From NCBI RefSeq assembly GCF_004353505.1, contig NZ_SMNQ01000015.1:62001-126000 (forward strand): a stretch of DNA of 64,000 nt, in the 5' to 3' direction. A program made the position numbers and the translations under genes. Below are positions 24,559 through 32,352 of this stretch, piece by piece (position 1 is the stretch's first letter; each line of letters opens with the position of its first letter). A model generated the notes under the pieces. That model worked only from the letters and a program-made list of their open reading frames with translations, was not told where the DNA came from and made no database searches. The DNA is from Streptomyces sp. WAC05374 (GTDB lineage Bacteria; Actinomycetota; Actinomycetes; Streptomycetales; Streptomycetaceae).

Positions 24559-25851
24559 GTGACCGAGCAGCAGCCCCTCTCCGAACACACCGCGGATGTG
24601 ATCGTCGTCGGGGCCGGTCCGGCCGGTTCGACGACCGCGTACTACCTCGCCAAGGCCGGTCTGGACGTCCTGCTCCTGGAGAAGACCGCGTTCCCGCGCG
24701 AGAAGGTCTGCGGCGACGGCCTCACTCCCCGCGCCACCAAGCAGCTCGTGGCGATGGGCATCGACATCTCCGAGGAGGCGGGCTGGCTGCGCAACAAGGG
24801 GCTGCGCATCATCGGCGGCGGCGTCCGCCTCCAGCTCGACTGGCCGGAGCTGGCCAGCTACCCGGACTACGGCCTGGTCCGCAAGCGCGACGACTTCGAC
24901 GAGCAGCTCGCCCGCCAGGCCCAGAAGGCCGGTGCGCGGCTGTACGAGCGGTGCAACGTCGGCACCCCGATCGTGGACGACCGCACCGGCCGCATCACCG
25001 GCGTGCACGCCAAGCTCGGCGAGGACAAGACGCCGGTCACCTTCCACGCGCCGCTCGTGGTCGCCGCCGACGGCAACTCCACGCGGCTCTCCCTCGCCAT
25101 GGGCCTGCACCGGCGCGAGGACCGGCCGATGGGCGTGGCCGTCCGCACGTACTTCACCTCCCCGCGCCACGACGACGACTACCTGGAGTCCTGGCTGGAG
25201 CTGTGGGACCGGCGCGGCCCCGGCGAGGACCGGCTGCTGCCCGGCTACGGCTGGATCTTCGGCATGGGCGACGGCACGTCCAATGTCGGGCTCGGCGTCC
25301 TCAACACCTCCGACTCCTTCAAGGACCTGGACTGGCGCGAGGTACTGAAGGCGTGGTGCGCCTCCATGCCGGAGGACTGGGGGTACGTCCCCGAGAACAT
25401 GACCGGCCCGATCCGCGGCGCCGCCCTGCCCATGGCCTTCAACCGCCAGCCGCACTACACGCGCGGCCTGTTGCTCGTCGGCGACGCGGGCGGCCTGGTC
25501 AACCCGTTCAACGGCGAGGGCATCGCGTACGCCATGGAGTCGGGGCAGCTCGCCGCCGACGTCATCGTGCAGGCCCACGCCCGCGCGACCCCGGCGCAGC
25601 GGGAACTGGCCCTGCACAACTACCCGAAGATCCTCAAGGACACCTACGGCGGCTACTACACGCTGGGCCGCGCCTTCGTGAAGCTGATCGGCAACCCGAA
25701 GGTCATGAAGATCGCCACCCAGCGCGGCCTGACCCACCCGCTGCTGATGAGGTTCACGCTGAAGATGCTCGCCAACCTGACCGACCCGACGGGCGGCGAC
25801 GCGATGGACCGCATCATCAACGGCCTGTCGAAGGTCGCCCCGAAGGCGTGA
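24559..25851 (+). CDS. Geranylgeranyl reductase-family FAD oxidoreductase (MenJ-like)
   Basis: A 430-residue flavoprotein. FAD is held by VVGAGPAGSTTAYYLAKAG (GxGxxG at 18-23) and by LLVGDAGGLVNPFNGEGIAY, the two marks of geranylgeranyl reductases. KVCGDGLTPRATKQL carries the conserved cysteine of the catalytic loop. Mycobacterial MenJ, of the same family, reduces one isoprene double bond of menaquinone. The nearby menG, mqnC and nuo genes make that role likely here, since Streptomyces menaquinones are partly hydrogenated. It is not proven by sequence. GTG start; divergent from GNAT, overlapping the end of the GlxA gene by 35 bp. Confidence 0.85.
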   Translation: MTEQQPLSEHTADVIVVGAGPAGSTTAYYLAKAGLDVLLLEKTAFPREKVCGDGLTPRATKQLVAMGIDISEEAGWLRNKGLRIIGGGVRLQLDWPELASYPDYGLVRKRDDFDEQLARQAQKAGARLYERCNVGTPIVDDRTGRITGVHAKLGEDKTPVTFHAPLVVAADGNSTRLSLAMGLHRREDRPMGVAVRTYFTSPRHDDDYLESWLELWDRRGPGEDRLLPGYGWIFGMGDGTSNVGLGVLNTSDSFKDLDWREVLKAWCASMPEDWGYVPENMTGPIRGAALPMAFNRQPHYTRGLLLVGDAGGLVNPFNGEGIAYAMESGQLAADVIVQAHARATPAQRELALHNYPKILKDTYGGYYTLGRAFVKLIGNPKVMKIATQRGLTHPLLMRFTLKMLANLTDPTGGDAMDRIINGLSKVAPKA

Positions 25852-26827
25852 CGGCCCGGAACGCCCTGCGGTAGTCGGTGGGGGAGACCCCGACCGTCCG
25901 CGTGAAGTGGCGGCGCAGGTTGGCCGCCGTGCCCAGGCCGCTGCCGGCGCCGATCCGCTCGACGGGCCAGTCGGTGGACTCCAGCAGCGTCTGGGCGCGG
26001 GCGATGCGCTGCTGGAGCAGCCACTGCAACGGCGTGGTGCCCGTGCTCTCGTGCAGCCGGCGGTGGAAGGTACGCGGGCTCATCCGGGCGCGGCGGGCCA
26101 GGTCCTCGACGGTCAGCGGCTCGGCGAGGTGCTCCGTGGCCCACTGGAGCACGGGCCCCAGGCCGTCGTCGTCGCCGGGCGGCAGCGGCGCCTCGATGAA
26201 CTGGGCCTGTCCGCCGGCGCGGTGGGGCGGCACGACGAGGCGCCGGGCGACCTGGCCCGCGATCCGGGCGCCCAGGTCCCGGCGCACCAGGTGCAGGCAC
26301 AGGTCGAGCGCGGCGGTGGCGCCCGCGCTGGTGAGGACCGTTCCCTCGTCCGTGTAGAGGACGGAGTCGTCGACGATCACGGCCGGGTGGCGGGCGGCCA
26401 GTTCGGCCGTGTGCTGCCAGTGCGCGGTGGCACGGCGGCCGTCCAGGAGCCCGGCGGCGGCGAGCGCGAAGGCGCCGGTGCACAGGGACACCATCCGCGC
26501 CCCGGAGGCGGCGGCCGCGCGCAGCGCCCCGACCAGCTCGGCCGGCACCTCCTCGCCCTCCTCCACGACCGCGTCGGGCACCGACGGCACGATCACGGTG
26601 CCGGCGCCCACCAGCGCGTCCAGGCCGTGCTCGGTGCGCAGCGAGAAGCCCGGGCCGGTCGCGGGGGTGCCGGTGCCGCACAGGCGCAGCTCGTACCAGG
26701 GGTCGGTGAGGTCGGGCTGCGGGATGCCGAACACCGTGCAGGCGATGGTGAGTTCGTACATCTCCCAGGGGGAGATGCCGTCGTTCTGGAGGACGGCGAC
26801 GGCGACCGTTCCGGGGCCACGGCTCAT
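25817..26827 (-). CDS. GlxA-type AraC regulator with DJ-1/PfpI domain
   Basis: A 336-residue regulator. The N-terminal DJ-1/PfpI-like domain (residues about 8-185; the nucleophile-elbow region reads MVSLCTGAFALAAAGLLDGR) is followed by a C-terminal AraC domain with two helix-turn-helices (VEDLARRARMSPRTFHRRLH and VERIGAGSGLGTAANLRRHF). Proteins of this type control amine, amino-acid and choline/betaine catabolism genes. It is divergent from the imine-reductase-like gene with a 95-bp gap that carries GGCAG-TC-CTGCC (26873-26884), a candidate operator. Confidence 0.87.
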   Translation of the reverse strand: MSRGPGTVAVAVLQNDGISPWEMYELTIACTVFGIPQPDLTDPWYELRLCGTGTPATGPGFSLRTEHGLDALVGAGTVIVPSVPDAVVEEGEEVPAELVGALRAAAASGARMVSLCTGAFALAAAGLLDGRRATAHWQHTAELAARHPAVIVDDSVLYTDEGTVLTSAGATAALDLCLHLVRRDLGARIAGQVARRLVVPPHRAGGQAQFIEAPLPPGDDDGLGPVLQWATEHLAEPLTVEDLARRARMSPRTFHRRLHESTGTTPLQWLLQQRIARAQTLLESTDWPVERIGAGSGLGTAANLRRHFTRTVGVSPTDYRRAFRAVTPSGRPSTGR

Positions 26828-26922
26828 GGACCCGACCCTACGACGGGCGGCGGCAGGAATTTTGCGGAGGTGGGCAGTCCTGCCACTGTCGGCGTCCGCG
26901 CCCCGCTGCGAGGCTGTCGATC

Positions 26923-27801
26923 ATGAACAGTGAACACGGCAAAGCACATGTGACCGTCCTGGGGCTGGGCCGGATGGGCTCCGCGCTCGCCGCCGCCTTC
27001 CTCGCGGCCGGCCACCCCACCACCGTCTGGAACCGCACCCCCGGCAAGGCCGGTGCCCTGACCTCCGCCGGCGCGGTCCAGGCGGACACGGTCGCCGCGG
27101 CCGTCGCCGCGAGCGACCTCGTCGTGGTCTGCGTGCTGGACTACACCACCGTCCGCGACCTGCTCGACCCGGTCGGCGAGGCGCTCGCCGGCCGCACCCT
27201 GGTCAACCTGACGTCCGGATCGCCGGAGCAGGCCCGGGAGATGGCGGCCTGGGCCGCCGGACGCTCCGCCGGCTACCTGGACGGCGGGATCATGACCACG
27301 CCGGACGGCGTGGGCAGCCCGGCCAGCATGTTCCTCTACGCCGGGGCCCCGGAGGTGCTCGCCGCACACCGCGAGACGCTGGCCGTCCTGGGCGACCCGG
27401 TGGACCTCGGCCCGGACACCGGGCTCGCCTCGCTGTACGACGCGGGTCTGCTGGGGCTGATGTGGTCGGTGTTCGGCGGGTGGCTGCACGCCACGGCGCT
27501 GGTGGGCGCGGACGGGGTGGCCGCGCGCACCTTCACCCCCGTCGCCCTCCGCTGGCTGGGGACGGTGGGCGGTTTCGTGGAGCGGTACGCCGGTCAGATC
27601 GACGCGGGCCACTACCCGGGCGACGACGCCACCATCGACGTCCAACTGGCGGCGGTCGAGCACCTGCTGCACGCCGGCCGGGAGCGCGGGGTCGACGGGC
27701 GGCTGCCGGAACTGCACCGGGACCTGATGGCCAAGGCCGTCGCGGAGGGGAACGGCGGGGACAGCTACGCCCGCCTGGTGGACGCGTTCCGCACCCGCTG
27801 A
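26923..27801 (+). CDS. NAD(P)-dependent imine reductase-like oxidoreductase
   Basis: A 292-residue beta-hydroxyacid-dehydrogenase/6-PGDH fold protein. The Rossmann motif is VLGLGRMGSALAAAFLAAGH, followed by VWNRTPGKAGAL for NADP preference. NLTSGSPEQAREMAAWA and GGIMTTPDGVGSPASMFLYA are imine-reductase landmarks, and D173 in SLYDAGLLGLMW sits at the proton-donor position of IRED enzymes. It probably reduces a cyclic or exocyclic imine; the natural substrate is unknown. ATG start without a strong ribosome site. Likely under the divergent GlxA regulator. Confidence 0.82.
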   Translation: MNSEHGKAHVTVLGLGRMGSALAAAFLAAGHPTTVWNRTPGKAGALTSAGAVQADTVAAAVAASDLVVVCVLDYTTVRDLLDPVGEALAGRTLVNLTSGSPEQAREMAAWAAGRSAGYLDGGIMTTPDGVGSPASMFLYAGAPEVLAAHRETLAVLGDPVDLGPDTGLASLYDAGLLGLMWSVFGGWLHATALVGADGVAARTFTPVALRWLGTVGGFVERYAGQIDAGHYPGDDATIDVQLAAVEHLLHAGRERGVDGRLPELHRDLMAKAVAEGNGGDSYARLVDAFRTR

Positions 27802-27824
27802 CCGGGGTACGGCACGATGACCGC

Positions 27825-29105
27825 ATGACCAGTGGACCGCGTGGACGGATACGTGCCGGTGGGGCGGTGCCCCTGACGGCGGTCACCGCCGGGACGGTGG
27901 CCATGGTGGTCTCGTACGCCGGGCCGCTCGCCCTGGTCCTGGCGGCCGCGTCGGCGGCCGGGCTCACCGAGGCGCAGGCGTCGTCGTGGGTGTGGGCGGT
28001 GTCCATCGGCGCGGGCGTCACGTGTGTGGGCCTGAGCTGGTGGAGCCGCGCGCCGGTCATCACCGCGTTCTCCACGCCCGGCGCGGCGATCCTGGTCACC
28101 GCCCTGCCCCAGCACGGTTACGCCGAGGCCGTCGGCGCCTTCCTCGTGGCGGGCGTGGCCGCCACGGCGCTCACCGTCACGGGGGTGTTCGCGCGGGTGA
28201 TGGCCCGCATCCCGGCGGGCGTGGTGGCGGCGATGCTCGCGGGGACGCTGTTCTCCTTCGGCACGGCCGTGTTCACCTCGGTGCGCGACGCCCCGCTCCT
28301 GGCCGGCGCGATGCTCGTGGCCTACCTGCTCGCCCGGCGCCTGGTGCCGACGTACGCGGTGGTGTGCGCGCTGGCGGCCGGGCTGGTGGTGGCGGGGGTG
28401 ACGGGGGGCCTACGGGTGGATCTGCCCGGATTGGGTCTTGCCGTCCCTCATGTCACGGTGCCTCAGTTCTCGCTCGGGGCACTCGTGGGCATCGGCGTGC
28501 CGCTGCTGGTGGCGACGCTGGCGGGGCAGTACGCGCCGGGCATCGCGGTGCTGAACGCGGCCGGGTACCGGCCGGACAGCCGGGTGGTGTGCGGGACGAC
28601 GGGCCTGGTGTCGGTGCTGCTGGCGCCGTTCGGGTCGCACGCGGTCAACCCGGCGGCCATCACGGCGGCGATCTGCACCGGGCCGGACGCGCACCGGGAC
28701 CCGGCCAAGCGGTGGATCGCCGGGGTGACGTGCGGCGTCGGGTACCTGGTGGTCGGCTGCTTCGGTTCCACGCTGGTCGCCCTGTTCACCGGGCTGCCGA
28801 AGGCGCTGGTCGCCACGCTCGCGGGGGTGGCACTGCTCGGCTCGATCGCGGGCAGCCTGGCGCGCACGGTCGCCGACGAACGGGACCGGGAGGCGTCCGT
28901 CATCACGTTCCTGGCCACCGCGTCGGGCGTGACGGTCGCCGGGATCGGCTCACCGTTCTGGGGTCTGCTCGCGGGTGTCGCCGCGCACCTGCTGCTGGGC
29001 ACGGCGAAGGGCCGTCGCTCCCTCCCCGAGCGGGGGAGCGACGGCCCTGCGAGCCGGGTGCCTACGCCTCAGAGGATGCGGACGGCGCCGGACGGCGGGT
29101 CGTAG
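27825..29105 (+). CDS. Benzoate/H+ symporter BenE-like membrane protein
   Basis: A 426-residue transporter with about twelve helices. Family marks are the N-terminal VVSYAGPLALVLAAA, the WSRAPVITAFSTPGAA segment, LAPFGSHAVNPAAITAAICT and DPAKRWIAGVTCGVGYLVVG, typical of BenE. Substrates in the family are benzoate or related acids, here undetermined because no aromatic-degradation genes are adjacent. The last 30 or so residues (from KGRRSLPERG) are unusual: they are read through a strong hairpin that is the terminator of the convergent NlpC gene, and overlap that gene by 37 bp. The original stop codon may have been lost. Confidence 0.82.
   Translation: MTSGPRGRIRAGGAVPLTAVTAGTVAMVVSYAGPLALVLAAASAAGLTEAQASSWVWAVSIGAGVTCVGLSWWSRAPVITAFSTPGAAILVTALPQHGYAEAVGAFLVAGVAATALTVTGVFARVMARIPAGVVAAMLAGTLFSFGTAVFTSVRDAPLLAGAMLVAYLLARRLVPTYAVVCALAAGLVVAGVTGGLRVDLPGLGLAVPHVTVPQFSLGALVGIGVPLLVATLAGQYAPGIAVLNAAGYRPDSRVVCGTTGLVSVLLAPFGSHAVNPAAITAAICTGPDAHRDPAKRWIAGVTCGVGYLVVGCFGSTLVALFTGLPKALVATLAGVALLGSIAGSLARTVADERDREASVITFLATASGVTVAGIGSPFWGLLAGVAAHLLLGTAKGRRSLPERGSDGPASRVPTPQRMRTAPDGGS
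29008..29048 (-). terminator. Terminator of the NlpC/P60 gene inside the BenE 3' end
   Basis: Perfect 15-bp stem AGGGCCGTCGCTCCC / GGGAGCGACGGCCCT with an 11-nt loop, 20 bp downstream of the endopeptidase stop on the minus strand. The same bases are translated as the tail of BenE on the other strand. Confidence 0.85.
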
Positions 29106-29911
29106 TCGAGCGAGCGCTCGACGACACCGGTGCCGGGGTTCTGCGCGCCGACGAACATGCCGCCGCCCACGTAGATCGCCACGTGGTACGAGTTGCTGCG
29201 GCTGCCCCAGTACAGGATGTCGCCCGGCTGGAGGTTGTCCAGCGAGACGGACGTGCCACGGCTCGACTGGTCGCCGGAGACGCGCGGGAGCTCGATGCCG
29301 GCCTGGCGGTACGCGGCCTGCACGAGGCCGGAGCAGTCCCACGAGTTGGGGCCGGTGCTGCCCATGACGTAGGCGTCGCCGACCTGGGCGCGGGCGAAGG
29401 CCACGATCGCCGCGGCGGAGCCGGTCGCCTGGCCGGAGTCGTAGGAGGAGCCGCCGTCGTCCTCGGAGCCGGTGGACGCGGACAGCGTGGTGCGCTCGGA
29501 GGAGCGGGAGGCGCGCTCGGCGGCCTCGGCCTCGGCCTTGGCCTTCGCCTCGGCCTTGCGCTGGGCCTCCTCGGCCTCCGCCTTGCGCTCGGCCTCGGCC
29601 TTGGCCTTCTTGGCCTCCTTGGCGGCCTTGGCGGCGGCGGCGTCTTCCTGGGCCTGGAGCTCCTGGTCGAGCGCGATCTGCTGGGTCGCCTCGGCGGAGG
29701 CGGCGACGGCGCTCGAGAGGTCCGCGGAAAGGTCCCCGTTGAGGGTGGGCATCTCGATGGTCTCGGTCACCGGCTCGGCGTTCGCCGGCCCGGCAGCACC
29801 GGCCACCGCGATGGTGCTGAGGACGCCACCGGCAACTCCGGCTCGCAGCGCGAGCTTGGAAGCGCTGCGGCGGGGCTTCCGGTGGCTGGGTATGTGAGCG
29901 GTGTGGGACAT
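29069..29911 (-). CDS. Secreted NlpC/P60 peptidoglycan endopeptidase
   Basis: A 280-residue cell-wall hydrolase exported by a signal peptide (residues 1-45, with a basic N-terminus and cleavage near ANA-EP). A charged coiled coil rich in Ala, Lys and Glu (about 75-137) precedes the NlpC/P60 domain (165-280). The catalytic pair is C193 in WDCSGLV and H243 in YHVAIYV, with the expected third residue near N258. The layout resembles RipA/SwlA-type proteins that cut the stem peptide during growth or spore germination. ATG at 29911 is chosen as it starts the conserved basic leader. Divergent from nuoA across a 692-bp region. Confidence 0.9.
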   Translation of the reverse strand: MSHTAHIPSHRKPRRSASKLALRAGVAGGVLSTIAVAGAAGPANAEPVTETIEMPTLNGDLSADLSSAVAASAEATQQIALDQELQAQEDAAAAKAAKEAKKAKAEAERKAEAEEAQRKAEAKAKAEAEAAERASRSSERTTLSASTGSEDDGGSSYDSGQATGSAAAIVAFARAQVGDAYVMGSTGPNSWDCSGLVQAAYRQAGIELPRVSGDQSSRGTSVSLDNLQPGDILYWGSRSNSYHVAIYVGGGMFVGAQNPGTGVVERSLDYDPPSGAVRIL

Positions 29912-30042
29912 GAGTACAACCGCTATCAGGGCTTCACGGTTCCCTTCAAGAAACGTGGGTTGCGCCACAGTTGCGCGCGGATTGGTTGAATCCGCTTCCC
30001 TCTGGCCCTTATTGACGCCGTAACGGACAATGCGGACTCTCG

Positions 30043-30060
30043 TGATCACGGCCGTGATCA
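30043..30060. promoter_or_regulatory. 18-bp perfect palindrome upstream of NlpC/P60 gene
   Basis: TGATCACGGCCGTGATCA is fully self-complementary and lies 132 bp before the NlpC/P60 start codon. Size and symmetry suit a dimeric regulator. It contains two TGATCA motifs but does not fit the Crp pattern used for 30150-30163. The binding protein is unknown. Confidence 0.45.
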
Positions 30061-30149
30061 TGGGTTTTCCGCGAAACGTCCGAATTGCCGCGCGCTTACC
30101 ACTCCTTCACGCCGGTGGCCAAGCCCGCTTTTCGGCGGCCCTCTAGGGA

Positions 30150-30163
30150 GTGACGCAGGTCAC
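30150..30163. promoter_or_regulatory. Crp-like site GTG-N6-GTCAC in the NlpC/nuo region
   Basis: GTGACGCAGGTCAC fits GTG(N)6GNCAC, the consensus reported for S. coelicolor Crp, a regulator of germination and growth. Its place upstream of a peptidoglycan hydrolase gene is biologically sensible. Confidence 0.4.
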
Positions 30164-30360
30164 GTTCGAGTCACGGTCCCGGATGCCCGGAAGATCGTGA
30201 AAGCGCGCACGTGTCCACTTCGGTACGCGCGGGCCCCTCGCGGGAGTGAGGTGAGGCCCTTTATCACCCGTGCGAGTCCAGAGCGAATTTGCTTGTAGTG
30301 GCCATCCCTTGATAGGGGGCGCCCCCTCCGACCTGCCCCGAACCCCTGAAATGTCACGTG

Positions 30361-30390
30361 TTGTGAACGTCTGGACACACCCGGTATGAA
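30361..30390 (+). promoter_or_regulatory. Weak promoter candidate for nuo with Rex-like half-site
   Basis: TTGTGA (30361-30366) and TATGAA (30385-30390) are 18 bp apart, resembling a vegetative promoter. The -35 is embedded in TTGTGAACG, which is also a perfect left half of a Rex operator; the right half is degraded (GGACAC). Confidence 0.3.
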
Positions 30391-30507
30391 GATCGCCCTC
30401 TCGGTGAATTCATGATCCTTCGACGGGTGGTGGAGATCACAAAGACGTTGTCGTACCCCGTGTCGCAGATCACAGATCGACGGGCATAGGATGCGAAGCA
30501 GTCGGGC

Positions 30508-30525
30508 TTGTGAACTGCCTCACAT
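30508..30525. promoter_or_regulatory. Rex operator candidate upstream of nuoA
   Basis: TTGTGAACTGCCTCACAT matches the Streptomyces Rex operator consensus TTGTGAACGCGTTCACAA at 13 of 18 positions, with both outer half-sites (TTGTGAA and TCACA) preserved. It lies about 80 bp before the nuoA start. Rex is known to repress respiratory operons including nuo in S. coelicolor and is released by NADH. Confidence 0.7.
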
Positions 30526-30603
30526 GTGCACGATCTTCGCGAGGCGGCGAGACGGTGCCCGGTGCGGTCCATCGGTCAAGGACGACTGGAAGGAGCGAGG
30601 AGC

Positions 30604-30963
30604 GTGAATGCCTACACGCCCATCCTCGTGCTCGGCGCCCTCGGGGCAGGGTTTGCGATCTTCTCCGTGGTCATGGCCACGCTTATCGGCCCAAAGAGGT
30701 ACAACCGGGCGAAGCTTGAGGCCTACGAGTGCGGCATCGAGCCGACGCCCACTCCGGCCGGAGGGGGCCGCTTCCCCATCAAGTACTACCTGACGGCGAT
30801 GCTCTTCATCGTCTTCGACATCGAGATCGTCTTCCTCTACCCCTGGGCCGTCAGCTTCGACGCCCTGGGGCTTTTCGGGCTCGTGGAGATGCTGCTCTTC
30901 GTGCTCACCGTCTTCGTCGCCTACGCGTACGTATGGCGGCGCGGCGGCCTGGAATGGGACTGA
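30604..30963 (+). CDS. nuoA: NADH-quinone oxidoreductase subunit A
   Basis: A 119-residue membrane subunit of NDH-1 with three helices (VNAYTPILVLGALGAGFAIF; YYLTAMLFIVFDIEIVFLYP; LVEMLLFVLTVFVAYAYVW). The cytosolic loop has KLEAYECGIEP, the conserved Cys-containing segment next to the quinone chamber. GTG follows GAGGAGC closely. First gene of the fourteen-gene nuo operon; the long untranslated region upstream carries the Rex-like site. Confidence 0.95.
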   Translation: MNAYTPILVLGALGAGFAIFSVVMATLIGPKRYNRAKLEAYECGIEPTPTPAGGGRFPIKYYLTAMLFIVFDIEIVFLYPWAVSFDALGLFGLVEMLLFVLTVFVAYAYVWRRGGLEWD

Positions 30964-30980
30964 GGGGCTGAGGGGCACCA

Positions 30981-31535
30981 ATGGGACTCGAAGAGAAGCT
31001 GCCGAGCGGTTTTCTGCTGACGACCGTCGAACAGGCCGCGGGCTGGGTGCGCAAGGCGTCCGTCTTCCCCGCGACCTTCGGCCTCGCCTGCTGCGCCATC
31101 GAGATGATGACGACCGGCGCCGGGCGGTACGACCTGGCGCGCTTCGGCATGGAGGTCTTCCGCGGCTCGCCGCGCCAGGCCGACCTGATGATCGTGGCGG
31201 GCCGGGTGAGCCAGAAGATGGCGCCCGTCCTGCGCCAGGTCTACGACCAGATGCCGAACCCCAAGTGGGTCATTTCCATGGGGGTTTGTGCCTCATCGGG
31301 CGGCATGTTCAACAATTATGCGATTGTCCAGGGTGTCGACCACATCGTCCCCGTCGACATCTATTTGCCGGGCTGCCCGCCGCGTCCGGAGATGCTGATG
31401 GACGCCATCCTCAAGCTCCACCAGAAGATCCAGAGCTCCAAGCTCGGCGTCAACGCCCGGGAAGCGGCCCGCGAGGCGGAGGAAGCGGCGCTCAAGGCGC
31501 TGCCCACGATCGAGATGAAGGGGCTGCTGAGGTGA
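30981..31535 (+). CDS. nuoB: NADH-quinone oxidoreductase subunit B
   Basis: A 184-residue peripheral-arm subunit holding cluster N2, which hands electrons to menaquinone. The four ligands are C37 and C38 (LACCAIEMM), C103 (GVCASSGG) and C132 (LPGCPPRPE). A charged C-terminal tail with Ala/Glu repeats follows residue 155. The ATG is 17 bp after nuoA. Its stop overlaps a 31-codon frame (31532-31627) before nuoC, an unusual arrangement. Confidence 0.96.
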   Translation: MGLEEKLPSGFLLTTVEQAAGWVRKASVFPATFGLACCAIEMMTTGAGRYDLARFGMEVFRGSPRQADLMIVAGRVSQKMAPVLRQVYDQMPNPKWVISMGVCASSGGMFNNYAIVQGVDHIVPVDIYLPGCPPRPEMLMDAILKLHQKIQSSKLGVNAREAAREAEEAALKALPTIEMKGLLR

Positions 31536-31627
31536 GCGACGCACGCGCGGCCGCCGGGCCGCGGACGACGACGAAGGGCGAGCCTCCGCGCCGCGCGGGC
31601 GGAGAAGCGAAAAGGGGTGCGCGGTGA
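31532..31627 (+). CDS. 31-codon ORF bridging nuoB and nuoC
   Basis: GTG at 31532 overlaps the nuoB stop as GTGA, and this frame ends in a TGA that overlaps the nuoC GTG, again as GTGA. The peptide (VSDARAAAGPRTTTKGEPPR...) is very basic. Third-position GC is about 80%. It may be a coupling peptide that carries ribosomes from nuoB to nuoC, or the displaced old N-terminus of nuoC after a frameshift, since nuoC also opens with GTG-AGC-GA. No homology is recognised. Confidence 0.35.
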   Translation: MSDARAAAGPRTTTKGEPPRRAGGEAKRGAR

Positions 31628-32352
31628 GCGATCAGCCGAATCCCGACAAGGACCTCAGCGCGCAGAACCTGCCGGGGCAGCGCGGCGAGCACGGGGAGGA
31701 GGTCCGGCTCCAGCGCGGCATGTTCGGCGCCAACAACGGCGGCGACACCTCCGGCTACGGCGGGCTCGTCCGCTCCGTACGCCTGCCCGGCCCGGCCACC
31801 CGCCCCTACGGGGGCTGGTTCGACGAGGTCGCCGACGAGCTGGAGGGCGCCCTCGAGGAGCAGGGCCTCGTCCCCGGCAACGCCATCGAGAAGACGGTCG
31901 TCGACCGCGGCGAGCTGACCTTCCACATCGCCCGCGAGCACCTCGTGCGCGTCGCCCGAACCCTGCGCGACGACCCCGCCCTGCGCTTCGAGCTGTGCAC
32001 GGGAGTCAGCGGCGTCCACTACCCCGCCGACAAGGGCCGCGAGCTGCACGCGGTGTACCACCTGCGCTCGCTCACCCACGGCCGGCTGATCCGGCTGGAG
32101 GTCACCGCCCCGGACAGTGACCCCCACGTCCCCTCGCTCGTCGCGGTCTACCCGACCAACGACTGGCACGAGCGCGAGACGTACGACTTCTTCGGCCTGA
32201 TCTTCGACGGCCACCCCGCCCTGACCCGGATCATGATGCCGGACGACTGGCAGGGCTTCCCGCAGCGCAAGGACTACCCCCTCGGCGGCATCGCCGTCGA
32301 GTACAAGGGCGCCCAGATCCCGGCTCCGGACCAGCGGAGGTCGTACTCGTGA
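31624..32352 (+). CDS. nuoC: NADH-quinone oxidoreductase subunit C
   Basis: A 242-residue peripheral subunit of the 30-kDa family that packs against NuoD and NuoB. After a variable N-terminus rich in polar residues (1-35) comes RGMFGANNGGDTSGYGGLVR, then the core with TFHIAREHLVRVARTL and the signature ERETYDFFGLIFDGHPALTR plus DDWQGFPQRKDYPL. GTG at 31624 is used; the AAAAGGGGTG ribosome site lies just before it. Overlaps nuoD by GTGA. Confidence 0.94.
   Translation: MSDQPNPDKDLSAQNLPGQRGEHGEEVRLQRGMFGANNGGDTSGYGGLVRSVRLPGPATRPYGGWFDEVADELEGALEEQGLVPGNAIEKTVVDRGELTFHIAREHLVRVARTLRDDPALRFELCTGVSGVHYPADKGRELHAVYHLRSLTHGRLIRLEVTAPDSDPHVPSLVAVYPTNDWHERETYDFFGLIFDGHPALTRIMMPDDWQGFPQRKDYPLGGIAVEYKGAQIPAPDQRRSYS

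Larger units (their letters stand above)
29912..30603. promoter_or_regulatory. Long divergent regulatory region NlpC gene / nuoA
   Basis: Contains no gene. Distinct elements, listed separately, are an 18-bp palindrome (30043-30060), a Crp-like site (30150-30163), a promoter-like pair (30361-30390), and a Rex-like operator (30508-30525). A TAGGAT -10-like hexamer is at 30487-30492, placing a possible nuo transcript start just before the Rex-like site. ATCACA is repeated in GAGATCACAAAG (30433-30444) and CAGATCACAG (30467-30476). Confidence 0.6.

Noticed and set aside
29912..30400. A cyclic-di-AMP (ydaO-type) riboswitch leader before the NlpC/P60 gene
   Set aside because: Such riboswitches precede some Streptomyces cell-wall hydrolases, but the conserved ydaO sequence blocks could not be found on the minus strand here.
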